This document shows, piece by piece, positions 17,738 through 26,381 of a stretch of DNA of 64,000 nucleotides; position 1 is the stretch's first letter, and every line of letters starts with the position of its first letter. The notes beneath the pieces are model-generated. The model worked only from the letters and a program-made list of their open reading frames with translations. It searched no databases and had not been told where the DNA came from. This stretch comes from Luteibacter flocculans (GTDB lineage Bacteria > Pseudomonadota > Gammaproteobacteria > Xanthomonadales > Rhodanobacteraceae): NCBI RefSeq assembly GCF_023612255.1, contig NZ_CP063231.1, positions 1,966,001 through 2,030,000 of the forward strand. The letters run 5' to 3'. Position numbers and translations under genes: made by a program.

Positions 17738-19621
17738 GTGCAGCGAAGGCACTTCCTCGCGTTCTCGCTGCTCGCGCCCCTGGCGTGGGCAGCGAGGCCG
17801 GTACTGGGACGAACGGCACCGCCGTTTCGTCCTGTGGCGCCGGACGGGCGCCCGCATCGCTTCGCCCTCGGCCGACGATCCTTTCTGCTCGACGGTCACG
17901 CGTTCCGCATCCACAGCGGCGAGATGCATCCCGCGCGCATCGCGAAGGCGCATTGGCGCTCGCGCATCCGCATGGCGCGCGCAATGGGGCTCAACACCAT
18001 TGCGCTCTACGTGATGTGGAACCATCACGAGCGCGAGCCGGGGGTGTTCGACTTCGACAGCGAGAACCGCGACATCGAGGGATTCATCCGCCTGTGCCAG
18101 GAAGAGGGCCTGTGGGTGTACCTGCGTCCCGGCCCCTATGTATGCGCCGAATGGACCAACGGCGGTCTTCCGGCCTGGTTGTTGCGCGACCCCGACACAC
18201 GCCTGCGCGATCGGGACGATCCCCGCTACATGGCCGCCGTGCGGCGCTACGTGGCCGAATTGGCACCTCGCATCGCCCCGCTCATGGTCGGTCGGGGCGG
18301 GCCTATCCTCATGCTGCAGGTGGAGAACGAGTATTCGATGTTCGCCGCCGACGTGGGTTACCTGGAAGCCATCCAGGCGATGTGGCGCGAGCACGGTATC
18401 GACGGGCCGTTTTCGGTGTCCGACGGCTGGGACGACCTGCAACGGCGGCGCGCCTATCTTCCCGGTGCGGCGCTCGGCCTGGACGGCGCGGACGCGGCGA
18501 CCCTCGCCAGGGGCGCGACCTTCGCGGGCGAGGCGCCCGTGTGGGTGGGCGAGGGCTATCCGGGGTGGCTCACGCATTGGGGCGAGCCGGCCTTCGCGGC
18601 GAAGGACTATGTGGAGACGTTGCGTAATGTGATGCGTGCCGGATATTCGTTCAATCTCTACGTGGTGCATGGCGGCACCAACTTCGGTCTCACTGCCGGC
18701 GCCAATGCCGAGGACGATGGCTCGCAGTTCCAGCCCGTCATCACCAGCTACGACTATGGCGCGCCGATCGACGAGCGTGGCGTACCGACGGCGCAGTACT
18801 ACCGTTTGCGTGCAACGATTGCGGAAGCCACGGGCGCTGTGCCACTGCCGATGCCGAGCGCCGAGCCGGCCGGCACGTTCGCGTCCACCGTGTTGGCCCC
18901 TTACGCCTCACTGTGGGACAACCTGCCAACGACACCGGCGCGTGTACCGCGGCCCGGACCGAACGAGATTCTGTTCGGACAGGATCAAGGGTTGGTGCTC
19001 TATCGCAAGCATGTCGAACGCGGATCGCGCCTGCGCCTGGAAGGCGTGCGCGACTACGCGGTGGTCCACTTCGACGGCCGCGAGATCGCCCACGTGTCGC
19101 GCATGGTCCATCCGGCGCTTTCCTCGACGGCGGACGTCGCGTTGCCGGCGCCAGGCACAGTGGATGTCCTGGTCGACGCCTTTGGGCACATCAATTTCGG
19201 CCCGCGACTCGGCGATCACAAGGGCCTCGTCGGTCCGGTCACGCTGGACGGCGACGTGCTGCACGATTTCGACGTGTGGCCGCTGCCGCTCGACGGCGAT
19301 TGGTTCCGAGATCTGAAACCTGCGCGCGCGGCGCCGTCACGGCCGGGTGTGTTCTTCCGCGGCACCTTCCGTATGCAACGCCCGGGCGACGTCTACCTCG
19401 ACATGCGCGAGTGGACCAAGGGCTATCTCTGGGTAAACGGGCGACTGCTCGGCCGCTACTGGCACATCGGTCCGCAGCAGCGATTGTTCTGCCCCGGCCC
19501 ATGGCTGCACGATGGCGACAACACGGTGCAGGTGCTCGACCTGCACCGCACGGCGGCTGCGTCGATCCATGCGGCAGAGCGATTGCATGACGGAGGCGCC
19601 GATGCGAGCCGACACGACTGA
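17738..19621 (+). CDS. Glycoside hydrolase family 35 beta-galactosidase, Tat-exported
   Basis: A 627-residue exo-beta-galactosidase expected to strip terminal beta-galactose from oligosaccharides in the periplasm. The N-terminus QRRHFLAFSLLAPLAWA is a twin-arginine export signal. The GH35 TIM barrel contains FRIHSGEMHPARI, the YVMWNHHEREPGVFDF segment, LRPGPYVCAEWTNGGLP, the acid/base Glu in LQVENEYSMF (around residue 196-198), and the likely nucleophile Glu in VWVGEGYPGW. A C-terminal jelly-roll module ends with WTKGYLWVNGRLLGRYW. The start is GTG 17738, two bases after the receptor's stop; the frame is open upstream inside the receptor gene, but that part is out of context. It overlaps the permease gene by 20 bp. 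Confidence 0.92.
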   Translation: MQRRHFLAFSLLAPLAWAARPVLGRTAPPFRPVAPDGRPHRFALGRRSFLLDGHAFRIHSGEMHPARIAKAHWRSRIRMARAMGLNTIALYVMWNHHEREPGVFDFDSENRDIEGFIRLCQEEGLWVYLRPGPYVCAEWTNGGLPAWLLRDPDTRLRDRDDPRYMAAVRRYVAELAPRIAPLMVGRGGPILMLQVENEYSMFAADVGYLEAIQAMWREHGIDGPFSVSDGWDDLQRRRAYLPGAALGLDGADAATLARGATFAGEAPVWVGEGYPGWLTHWGEPAFAAKDYVETLRNVMRAGYSFNLYVVHGGTNFGLTAGANAEDDGSQFQPVITSYDYGAPIDERGVPTAQYYRLRATIAEATGAVPLPMPSAEPAGTFASTVLAPYASLWDNLPTTPARVPRPGPNEILFGQDQGLVLYRKHVERGSRLRLEGVRDYAVVHFDGREIAHVSRMVHPALSSTADVALPAPGTVDVLVDAFGHINFGPRLGDHKGLVGPVTLDGDVLHDFDVWPLPLDGDWFRDLKPARAAPSRPGVFFRGTFRMQRPGDVYLDMREWTKGYLWVNGRLLGRYWHIGPQQRLFCPGPWLHDGDNTVQVLDLHRTAAASIHAAERLHDGGADASRHD

Positions 19622-20966
19622 CCTCGCTACTGCGCGCAACGTGCCGCCGCGTGCCATCGGCTTCTGGGGTGGCCTGTCGGCGAACGTGCTGAACATGATC
19701 GGCATCGGGCCGTTCGTGACCATTCCACTGGCCTTGTCTGCGTTGGCAGGGCCGGGCGTGCTGTTGGGCTGGATCGCCGGTGCCGTGCTCTGTCTCTGCG
19801 ACGGGCTGGTGTGGGCCGAACTTGGCTCGACCATTCCCGAGTCGGGCGGCCCGTACCATTACCTGCGCGAGGCGTATGGGCGCGAACGCGCAGGACGATT
19901 GTTCGGGTTTCTCTACCTGTGGCAGACGCTGTTGACCGCGCCGCTGTCCATTGCCTCGGCGGCCGTCGGTTTCGCGCAGTATTTCGGGTACCTGGTGCCA
20001 TCGCTGGGGGAGGGCGGTCGCGTATTGCCCGCCGCTGGCCTGTGTCTGTTCAACACCGCCGTGCTGTACCGGCGCATCGGCGAGATCCAGAAGCTGTCGA
20101 TGCTGGTCAGTGCGGTCGTCGTGGTGGCGTGTGCCTGGGTGGTCGCCAGCGGCATCGCGCATTTCGACATGCGCAACGCGGCGCATTTCCTGCACGCACG
20201 CGCCGACGATACGCACGGCTTCTGGCTGGGGCTCGGCGCCGTCGCCTTGATCGCGGTGTACGACTACGGTGGTTACAACAACGTGTGCATGCTGGGCGGA
20301 GAAGTGGTGCGCCCGAGGCGCACGATTCCCCTCGCCGTGCTCGTCTCGATTCCATTGGTTGCCGTGCTGTATCTCGGCCTCAACATGAGCATCCTCGGCG
20401 TGCTGCCTTGGGATGAGGCCGCGAAGTCGAAGGCGGTAGTGGCGGACTTCATGCAGGCCATCCACGGCCGCATCGGCGGCACGATCGCGGTGCTGTTGAT
20501 CCTGCTGGCCGCGTGGGGCTCGGCGCTGGTCGTGCTGCTGGGCTATTCGCGCGTGCCGTATGCCGCCGCTGCGGACGGTCAGTTCTTCCGTGTATTCGCG
20601 CGGCTGCATCCGCGCGGTGGTTTTCCCACCGTCTCGCTGCTGTTCGTTGGGGCGACGTCCGCACTGGCCTGTTTTGTGTCGCTGGAGCGCCTCATCGCCA
20701 CATTGATGGTGGTGCAGATCCTGTTCCAGTACATCGCCCAGTGCTTCGCCGTGGTCGCGCTGCGTCGCCGCCACGCGCCCGGTGACGTGTTCCGCATGCC
20801 GCTGTATCCCTTGCCCATCGTCGTGAGCGTGGTGGGTTGGCTCTACCTCGTTGCCACCAGTGGCTGGCCGTCGATCGTGACGGCCGTGCTCGCCGTCGTG
20901 GTGGGCACCCTTATCTTTCTTTGGCAAGCACGGAGAACCCGATCGTGGCCGTTTCCTTCGACATGA
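19602..20966 (+). CDS. APC-superfamily permease in glycoside operon
   Basis: A 454-residue inner-membrane transporter with about twelve hydrophobic segments and the amino acid-polyamine-organocation signature at its N-terminus (SANVLNMIGIGPFVTIPLAL, then ELGSTIPESGGPYHYLREAY). Members normally carry amino acids, but FrlA and relatives carry sugar-amino acid adducts. ATG 19602 is chosen for its GGAGG five bases upstream; ATG 19587 is possible. It sits between a secreted beta-galactosidase and a PfkB kinase, overlapping both (20 and 22 bp). That strongly suggests its substrate is the glycoside or glycosyl amino acid left after periplasmic trimming. No sugar-type (MFS) transporter is present in the operon. 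Confidence 0.85.
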   Translation: MRADTTDLATARNVPPRAIGFWGGLSANVLNMIGIGPFVTIPLALSALAGPGVLLGWIAGAVLCLCDGLVWAELGSTIPESGGPYHYLREAYGRERAGRLFGFLYLWQTLLTAPLSIASAAVGFAQYFGYLVPSLGEGGRVLPAAGLCLFNTAVLYRRIGEIQKLSMLVSAVVVVACAWVVASGIAHFDMRNAAHFLHARADDTHGFWLGLGAVALIAVYDYGGYNNVCMLGGEVVRPRRTIPLAVLVSIPLVAVLYLGLNMSILGVLPWDEAAKSKAVVADFMQAIHGRIGGTIAVLLILLAAWGSALVVLLGYSRVPYAAAADGQFFRVFARLHPRGGFPTVSLLFVGATSALACFVSLERLIATLMVVQILFQYIAQCFAVVALRRRHAPGDVFRMPLYPLPIVVSVVGWLYLVATSGWPSIVTAVLAVVVGTLIFLWQARRTRSWPFPST

Positions 20967-21889
20967 AGCCGTGGGACGTCGCCGTGGTCGGCGAGATCTA
21001 CGCCGACCACGTGTTCGGCGGCTTCCCTGCCTGGCCTGCGCCGGGCGAGGAAGTGTTCGCCGAGCGCTATCTGCGCGAACTGGGCGGCGGCAGCGTGAAC
21101 ACGGCTTGCGGCCTGTCGCGGCTCGGCCGTCGCGTACGCCTCGTCGGGCTCATCGGCGATGCCGACTTCGACTGGTTCGAATCGCGATTGTCGGAATTCG
21201 GTGTCGAGATGGGCGGTATCCGTCTTGGTGCCGAAGGGACCGGCATCACCGTGAGCCTTTCCACGCCGGAGGACCGCTCCTTCTTCACGTACCGCGGGGC
21301 CAACCGCGGCCTGGACGACCTGTTGGACGTCCAGGCGGTGGTGGCCGATCTCGCCGCGGCGCGGCACGTGCATTTCGCCATGCCCTTGTCGCGCGAGCTT
21401 GCCACGCGCGTGCTTCCCCCGTTGAAGCACGCGGGTTGCACCACTTCACTCGATGTCGGCTTCAGCCCGGAGTGGCTGCGCGACCCGGCCAATGACGCGA
21501 CCTGTCGCGACGTGGATGTGTTCCTGCCCAATGCGAAGGAAGCGGCATTGCTGGTCGGCTCGGACGATCCCACGGCATACATCGACTGGGCGCGCCGCCA
21601 AGGCGTGGCGACCGCGGTACTCAAGGCCGGCGCGCAAGGCGCGTGGCTGGCCGACGCGGCTGTCATTCATCTCCCGGCGCCCGTCGTGGAAGCCGTGGAC
21701 ACCACGGGCGCCGGTGACGCCTTCGATGCCGGTTTCATCGATGCCTTGCTAGACGGCGATCCGCTGATCGGGCGCGTCGAACGTGCGTGCGTCTGCGGCG
21801 CGTTATGCGCCACCGCGCCGGGCGCCTTGCAATCCCTTCCCCATCCCCCGCAATTGAGGACACTTCGTGAGCGTACGTACGGACCGTAG
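20945..21889 (+). CDS. PfkB/ribokinase-family carbohydrate kinase
   Basis: A 314-residue ATP-dependent sugar kinase. Visible are the N-terminal substrate region (GEIYADHVFGGFPAWPAPGE, GGGSVNTACGLSRLG) and the PfkB signature with its catalytic Asp in VDTTGAGDAFDAGFIDAL (the anion hole GAGD). GTG 20945 has GGAGA eight bases upstream. ATG 20963 overlaps the permease stop as ATGA and is a reasonable alternative. It overlaps the GH4 gene by 23 bp. By position it should phosphorylate the imported glycoside, making the substrate for the next enzyme, as FrlD phosphorylates fructoselysine after FrlA uptake. Whether it acts on an intact glycoside or on a released monosaccharide cannot be decided from sequence. 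Confidence 0.88.
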   Translation: MAVSFDMKPWDVAVVGEIYADHVFGGFPAWPAPGEEVFAERYLRELGGGSVNTACGLSRLGRRVRLVGLIGDADFDWFESRLSEFGVEMGGIRLGAEGTGITVSLSTPEDRSFFTYRGANRGLDDLLDVQAVVADLAAARHVHFAMPLSRELATRVLPPLKHAGCTTSLDVGFSPEWLRDPANDATCRDVDVFLPNAKEAALLVGSDDPTAYIDWARRQGVATAVLKAGAQGAWLADAAVIHLPAPVVEAVDTTGAGDAFDAGFIDALLDGDPLIGRVERACVCGALCATAPGALQSLPHPPQLRTLRERTYGP

Positions 21890-23282
21890 GATCGCATTGA
21901 TAGGAGGGGGCGGCGTGCGTTCGCCCCTGGTGGTGTTCGGCGTGAACGAGGCCGCGGAAGCGCTCGGCGCGGCCGAGATGGTGCTCTACGATCCGGACCC
22001 TGCGCGTCTTCGGATTATGGTCGATCTCGGGCGCGCGATCGTGCGTCGCTTTGGTGGCGATCTCCGCCTGCGCGGCGCGACGTCGCTGGAAGAGACCATC
22101 GAAGGCGCCGACTTCGTGCTCAACAGCATTCGCATCGGCGGTATCGCGGGCAGGGCGGCAGACGAACGGGTATCGATCGAGCAGGGTTATCCGGGCCAGG
22201 AAACCACCGGGCCAGCCGGCGTCGCCATGGCCTTGCGCACGATCCCCGTCGCCATCGAACAGGCGCGTCTCGTGGAACGTCTGAGCCCGGCGGCATGGCT
22301 GGTGAACTTCACCAATCCCGCGGGGCTCATCACGCAGGCGGTGAGCGACCACAGCAAGGCGCGCATCGTCGGCATCTGCGATACGCCGACGGAACTGTTC
22401 CACAACATCGCGCGCGCGCTGGGCGAACCCGCGGACGAGGTCGAGTGCGACTACGTTGGACTCAATCATCTGGGTTGGGTGCGCGGCGTGCGCGTGCGTG
22501 GCGAAGACGTGTTCGACCGGCTGCTGGAAAGCGACGAACTGTTGCGCCAGCTCTATCTGGCGCCGCTGTTCGACCTGGCGATGATCCGCACATTGCGCCT
22601 TATTCCCACCGAATACCTCTTCTTCTACTACGAGCGCCGCCGCGCGCTGGACAACCAGCGTCGGCAGGGCGGCAGTCGCGGCGCGGAGATTCAACGGCTC
22701 AACGACGACCTGCTTTCCGCGCTGACTGCGCGGCTGGACGCCGGAGATGGCGATGCGGCGGTAGACATCTATGCCGCGTATCTCAATCAGCGGTCGGGGT
22801 CGTATATGAAGCTGGAAGCCGAGGGTGGGTCCGCGTTCGATCACGGTGTGAGTCTGGACGGCGATCCGTTCCGCGTCGCCACGGGCTACCACCGCATCGC
22901 CATCGACGTGATGAGCGCATTGACCGGCGCCAAGCCGGCCCGCATCGTCGTCAACACACGTAACCGCGGGGCCTTGCCCGACCTTCCCGACGAGGACATC
23001 GTCGAGATCGCCTCGGACATTTCACGGGATGCCATTGTGCCGCGACCGATTGCGCCGCTGCCGGATGCCGTGCATGGCCTCGTGCGTTCCGTGAAGGCCT
23101 ATGAACGTGCGGCGATCGCATCGGTGCTCGACGACCGGCGTCTGGTGGCCCGCAAGGCTATGCTCATCCATCCTGCGATCGGCGAATGGACGCCTTCGGG
23201 CGACCTGCTGGACGCTTTGCTCGGCCACGCTGGCGACGATGGCGAATGCCTCTGCCACGGACCCGTGCTGCGTCGCAGGTGA
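21867..23282 (+). CDS. Glycoside hydrolase family 4 (NAD-dependent; 6-phospho-glycosidase type)
   Basis: A 471-residue cytoplasmic glycosidase of the unusual NAD/Mn-dependent GH4 family, which cleaves by oxidation-elimination-addition. The dinucleotide fold reads [20 protein letters not shown]. Family motifs are [35 protein letters not shown], the metal-binding Cys in [12 protein letters not shown], and the His/Asn pair in [12 protein letters not shown]. Most characterised relatives hydrolyse 6-phospho-alpha- or beta-glucosides; some act on unphosphorylated galactosides or glucuronides. GTG 21867 has GAGGA six bases before it and overlaps the kinase by 23 bp, pointing to the phosphorylated-substrate branch. 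It is the last gene of the operon; a large REP array follows directly. Confidence 0.88.
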   Translation: MSVRTDRRIALIGGGGVRSPLVVFGVNEAAEALGAAEMVLYDPDPARLRIMVDLGRAIVRRFGGDLRLRGATSLEETIEGADFVLNSIRIGGIAGRAADERVSIEQGYPGQETTGPAGVAMALRTIPVAIEQARLVERLSPAAWLVNFTNPAGLITQAVSDHSKARIVGICDTPTELFHNIARALGEPADEVECDYVGLNHLGWVRGVRVRGEDVFDRLLESDELLRQLYLAPLFDLAMIRTLRLIPTEYLFFYYERRRALDNQRRQGGSRGAEIQRLNDDLLSALTARLDAGDGDAAVDIYAAYLNQRSGSYMKLEAEGGSAFDHGVSLDGDPFRVATGYHRIAIDVMSALTGAKPARIVVNTRNRGALPDLPDEDIVEIASDISRDAIVPRPIAPLPDAVHGLVRSVKAYERAAIASVLDDRRLVARKAMLIHPAIGEWTPSGDLLDALLGHAGDDGECLCHGPVLRRR

Positions 23283-23298
23283 GAGCATCTGGAAGCAT

Positions 23299-24326
23299 GT
23301 GGGAGCCGCCATGGCGGCGAGAAGCCAAGCGAAGCGGTGAAGCCAACACCCGTGGCCCACCAACATCACTGACCCTCAAGCAAGTTTCCCTCGCCGCCAT
23401 GGCGGCTCCCACAGTAAAAAACGCCGCAACAGGATCCTGTTGCGGCAGCGCGAGAAGCGAAAAAGCAAAGGTGGGAGCCAGCCTGCTGGCGAAAAGCCGA
23501 CGAAGCGGTGTAGCGACGAGGCACGTTCCCATCGCCAGCAGGCTGGCTCCCACCGGCAGGCTCCGAGGGACCAAGAAACAGGTGGGAGCCGCCATGGCGG
23601 CGAGAGGCCAAGCGAAGCGGTGAAGCCAACACCCGTGGCCCACCAGCATCTCGGACCCTCAAGCAGGTTTCCCTCGCCGCCATGGCGGCTCCCACAGTAA
23701 AAAACGCCGCAACAGGATCCCGTTGCGGCAGTGCGAGAAGCGAAAAAGCAGAGGTGGGAGCCAGCCTGCTGGCGAAAAGCCGACGAAGCGGTGTAGCGAC
23801 GAGGCACGTTCCCATCGCCAGCAGGCTGGCTCCCACCGGCAGGCTCGGAGGGGCCAAGAAACAGGTGGGAGCCGCCATGGCGGCGAGAGGCCAACGGAGC
23901 GGTCCGGCAGGCTCCGAGGGACCAAGAAACAGGTGGGAGCCGCCATGGCGGCGAGAAGCCAACGAAGCGGTGAAGCCAACACCCGTGGCCCACCAGCATC
24001 TCGGACCCTCAAGCAGGTTTCCCTCGCCGCCATGGCAGCTCCCACAGTAAAAACCGCCGCAACAGGATCCCGTTGCGGCAGTGCGAGAAGCGAAAAAGCA
24101 GAGGTGGGAGCCAGCCTGCTGGCGAAAAGCCGACGAAGCGGTGTAGCGACGAGGCACGTTCCCATCGCCAGCAGGCTGGCTCCCACCGGCAGGCCCCGAG
24201 GGACCAAGAAACAGGTGGGAGCCGCCATGGCGGCGAGAAGCCAACGGAGCGGTGAAGCCAAAACCCATGGCCCACCAGCATCACGGACCCTCAAGCAAGT
24301 TTCCTCGCCGCCATGGCGGCTCCCAC
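23299..24326. repeat. REP array: 15 palindromic elements in three ~283-bp higher-order repeats
   Basis: Two variants alternate. Both have head GTGGGAG; the cores are GCCGCCATGGCGGC (M) and CCAGCCTGCTGG (B). Positions: M 23299, M' 23391, B 23471, B' 23532, M 23582, M' 23674, B 23754, B' 23815, M 23865, M 23933, M' 24024, B 24104, B' 24165, M 24215, M' 24305 (primes are inverted; each ~22 bp). The unit M'-hairpin-B-B'-M recurs at 23391, 23674 and 24024. The second copy has an extra ~68-bp internal duplication (23865-23932). A GCCGCAAC/GTTGCGGC hairpin lies between M' and B in each unit. Open frames across it are repeat artefacts. It separates the GH4 gene from the convergent hydrolase gene. Confidence 0.92.
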
Positions 24327-24331
24327 AGTGC

Positions 24332-24369
24332 AAAAAAAACCGCCGCAACGGGATGCCCGTTGCGGCGGT
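24332..24369 (-). terminator. Rho-independent terminator of the alpha/beta hydrolase gene
   Basis: A perfect 14-bp stem (arms ACCGCCGCAACGGG and CCCGTTGCGGCGGT, 24339-24369) with a 3-base loop. On the minus strand it is followed by a run of at least seven T (24332-24338). It begins 20 bp after the hydrolase stop. Confidence 0.9.
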
Positions 24370-24388
24370 GCGAGACCTCTACCTCAGA

Positions 24389-25375
24389 TCAGGCCTTGAT
24401 AAAGGCCAGCAGATCCGGGTTCAGCACGTCGGCATGGACCGTGAGCATGCCGTGCGGGTAGCCCTTGTAGACCTTGAGCTCGCCCTTCTTCAGCAGCTTC
24501 GCGCTCAGCGGCGCCGAATCCGCGAACGGAACGATCTGGTCGTCATCGCCGTGCATCACCAGCGTCGGCACGTCGATCGCCTTCAGGTCTTCGGTGAAGT
24601 CGGTTTCCGAGAAGGCCTTGATGCAATCGTAGTGCGCCTTGATGCCGCCGATCATGCCCTGGCGCCACCAGTTGTCCACGGTGCCCTCGATGGTCTTCAC
24701 GCCCGGGCGGTTGAAGCCGTAGAAGGGGATCGGCACTTCGCGATAGAACTGCGCGCGGTTCTCTGCGAGCGACTTGCGGAAGCCGTCGAACACGGAGATG
24801 TCCAGACCGCCCGGATTGGCGGGCGTCTTCACCATGATCGGAGGCACGGCGCTGACCAGGACGGCCTTCGCCACGCGACCCTTGCCATGGCGCGCCACGT
24901 AGCGAGCGACTTCGCCGCCGCCCGTGGAATGGCCGATGTGGACGGCGTTGCGCACGTCGAGGTGCGCGGCCAGCTCGGCGACGTCGGCGGCATAGGTGTC
25001 CATGTCGTTGCCGGTGTCGGTCTGCGTCGAGCGACCATGGCCACGGCGGTCATGGGCGATGACGCGGAAGCCGTGGTTGAGGAAGTACATGAGCTGGGCG
25101 TCCCAGTCGTCCGAGCTCAGCGGCCATCCATGATGGAACCATACTGGCTGGCCCTTGCCCCAGTCCTTGTAGAAGATCTGGGTACCATCTTTCGTGGTGA
25201 AGAGCGACATCGAGCTTTCCTTCTTGCTGTTGGATGAGGAGGGGCTCGCAGCGCTGGCCGGCGCGGAGGCGGCGAGTGCACCGGCGCCGAGCACCGTGCC
25301 TGCGGCGAGCGTGCCCGCGTTGAGGACGAAGTTGCGGCGCGTGGCGTCGAGCGCCGGTTCGATGGATTCGGTCAC
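24389..25375 (-). CDS. Tat-exported alpha/beta hydrolase (haloperoxidase/arylesterase-like)
   Basis: A 328-residue serine hydrolase. The N-terminal twin-arginine signal is [20 protein letters not shown], followed by an Ala/Ser-rich linker to about residue 57. The mature part ([19 protein letters not shown] onward, ~275 residues) matches cofactor-free haloperoxidases and arylesterases: oxyanion [11 protein letters not shown], nucleophile Ser in [15 protein letters not shown], Asp in [12 protein letters not shown], and His in [12 protein letters not shown] 25375 is chosen because AGGAGA lies eight bases upstream and it yields an intact Tat signal; the frame is open further. Such enzymes are usually cytosolic, so the Tat fusion suggests a periplasmic or secreted esterase. 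It is a single-gene unit with its own terminator. Confidence 0.9.
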   Translation of the reverse strand: MTESIEPALDATRRNFVLNAGTLAAGTVLGAGALAASAPASAASPSSSNSKKESSMSLFTTKDGTQIFYKDWGKGQPVWFHHGWPLSSDDWDAQLMYFLNHGFRVIAHDRRGHGRSTQTDTGNDMDTYAADVAELAAHLDVRNAVHIGHSTGGGEVARYVARHGKGRVAKAVLVSAVPPIMVKTPANPGGLDISVFDGFRKSLAENRAQFYREVPIPFYGFNRPGVKTIEGTVDNWWRQGMIGGIKAHYDCIKAFSETDFTEDLKAIDVPTLVMHGDDDQIVPFADSAPLSAKLLKKGELKVYKGYPHGMLTVHADVLNPDLLAFIKA

Positions 25376-25727
25376 GGGTCTGTCTCCTTGGTGGGCCCGG
25401 GACATTCTTGGCCTTCGGCATTCGGCGGGATAGGACGCGCGTGCCCTCGTTTTTGAACGATTGCGGGGTGACGGGCTGGCAGCGTGACGAAAGTCGCATG
25501 GTGCTGCGGCTTCCCCTGCATCCCCATCCGACGGGTATCCCGCCCCTCGGGAGGCCGTATGTACAGCGACTGCCGGGCGTGGCAATAGTTGGCCCATTCC
25601 GCGGCGGACAGATGACACGCCCTGGCTGTGTGTTCGGGCACCTTGACACGTCGGGTACGTCCTGCGTTTGAGTTCTTCACGCGGCGGCGCCTATGGTCAA
25701 GGCGTTCCCACTTCCGCTCCCATCGAC
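25376..25727. other. 352-bp divergent intergenic region
   Basis: Between the hydrolase start (minus) and the kinase-like orphan (plus). I see no repeat, RNA motif or convincing short gene. It presumably holds both promoters. Confidence 0.4.
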
Positions 25728-26378
25728 ATGAATCACTCCACGGACGACGACACCGCCGCGCCGCTGGGCGAATCCCGGTTCCGTCGCGAAACGGCGCACG
25801 CGCTCAGCACGCCGTTGGGCAGCCTGTTGCTGCAGGCTGAACTCATCGATCACTACCTGCGCCAGTCCAAACTGCCTCAGGCGAGAGAGGCGATGGCAAC
25901 GCTGCTGCACGATTTCGAGACATTCGGCCGTCAGTTCCGATCCGCTTTTTCGGCCATGGCGGATATCGCCGAGGAAAGTACCGATCGTGGCGATCCGCGT
26001 TCCAGTCTTGCGGCAGCGCTTGCGGAACTCGGCGAGCAATGCATCCCGATCAGCTATCGCGGACCCTCGCCGCAGCTTGCCCTGTCCGAGGCAGCGCTGA
26101 CCGCGCTCATGCGGCGCCTTGCCATGCTCGCGACCGAGTCCGGCATGACCGATGCCACCCTCGTGGCGGATACAGCAAACGGCCAATACGTGGTCTCGCT
26201 TGGTGGGGCGGCGCGAGGTGATACAGCGGGGAAGCGCCTGTCGCTCGATCCGCCCCAGGCCTTGCATCTTGCCGTAGCGCGGGAGATCGCCGCGCGCCAC
26301 GGTGGTCATGTGAGCACCGATCGGCCTGGCACCCTGGTGGTAAGCCTTCCGCTCGCGCCACCGCGCGCAGAAGGCTGA
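25728..26378 (+). CDS. Degenerate histidine-kinase-like orphan protein
   Basis: A 216-residue soluble protein without sensor or membrane segment. Residues ~19-40 (RRETAHALSTPLGSLLLQAE) look like a HisKA dimerisation helix, with HALSTPLGSL in place of the usual HELRTPLxSL and the phospho-acceptor His kept. The C-terminal part (LHLAVAREIAARHGGHVSTD to GTLVVSLPL) resembles the end of a kinase ATPase domain, but GLGL has become ALHL and no N-box or DxGxG motif is evident. ATP binding is therefore doubtful. It could act as a phosphotransfer or kinase-inhibiting partner, perhaps for the CheB/CheR hybrid kinase encoded convergently 3 bp away. ATG 25728 is the first ATG; an in-frame TTG lies 60 bp upstream. 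Confidence 0.65.
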   Translation: MNHSTDDDTAAPLGESRFRRETAHALSTPLGSLLLQAELIDHYLRQSKLPQAREAMATLLHDFETFGRQFRSAFSAMADIAEESTDRGDPRSSLAAALAELGEQCIPISYRGPSPQLALSEAALTALMRRLAMLATESGMTDATLVADTANGQYVVSLGGAARGDTAGKRLSLDPPQALHLAVAREIAARHGGHVSTDRPGTLVVSLPLAPPRAEG

Positions 26379-26381
26379 GCG

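Noticed and set aside
23366-24268. Long open frames across the REP array on both strands (for example 300 and 207 residues on minus, 504 on plus)
   Set aside because: Their proteins are repeats of translated REP sequence (ASRRHGGSH-like and VGAAMAAR-like units) without ribosome sites. They stay open because the repeat unit lacks stops.
23299-24326. CRISPR-like repeat array
   Set aside because: Repeats occur in both orientations with conserved, repeated spacers and palindromic cores, and no cas genes are near. It fits REP elements, not CRISPR.
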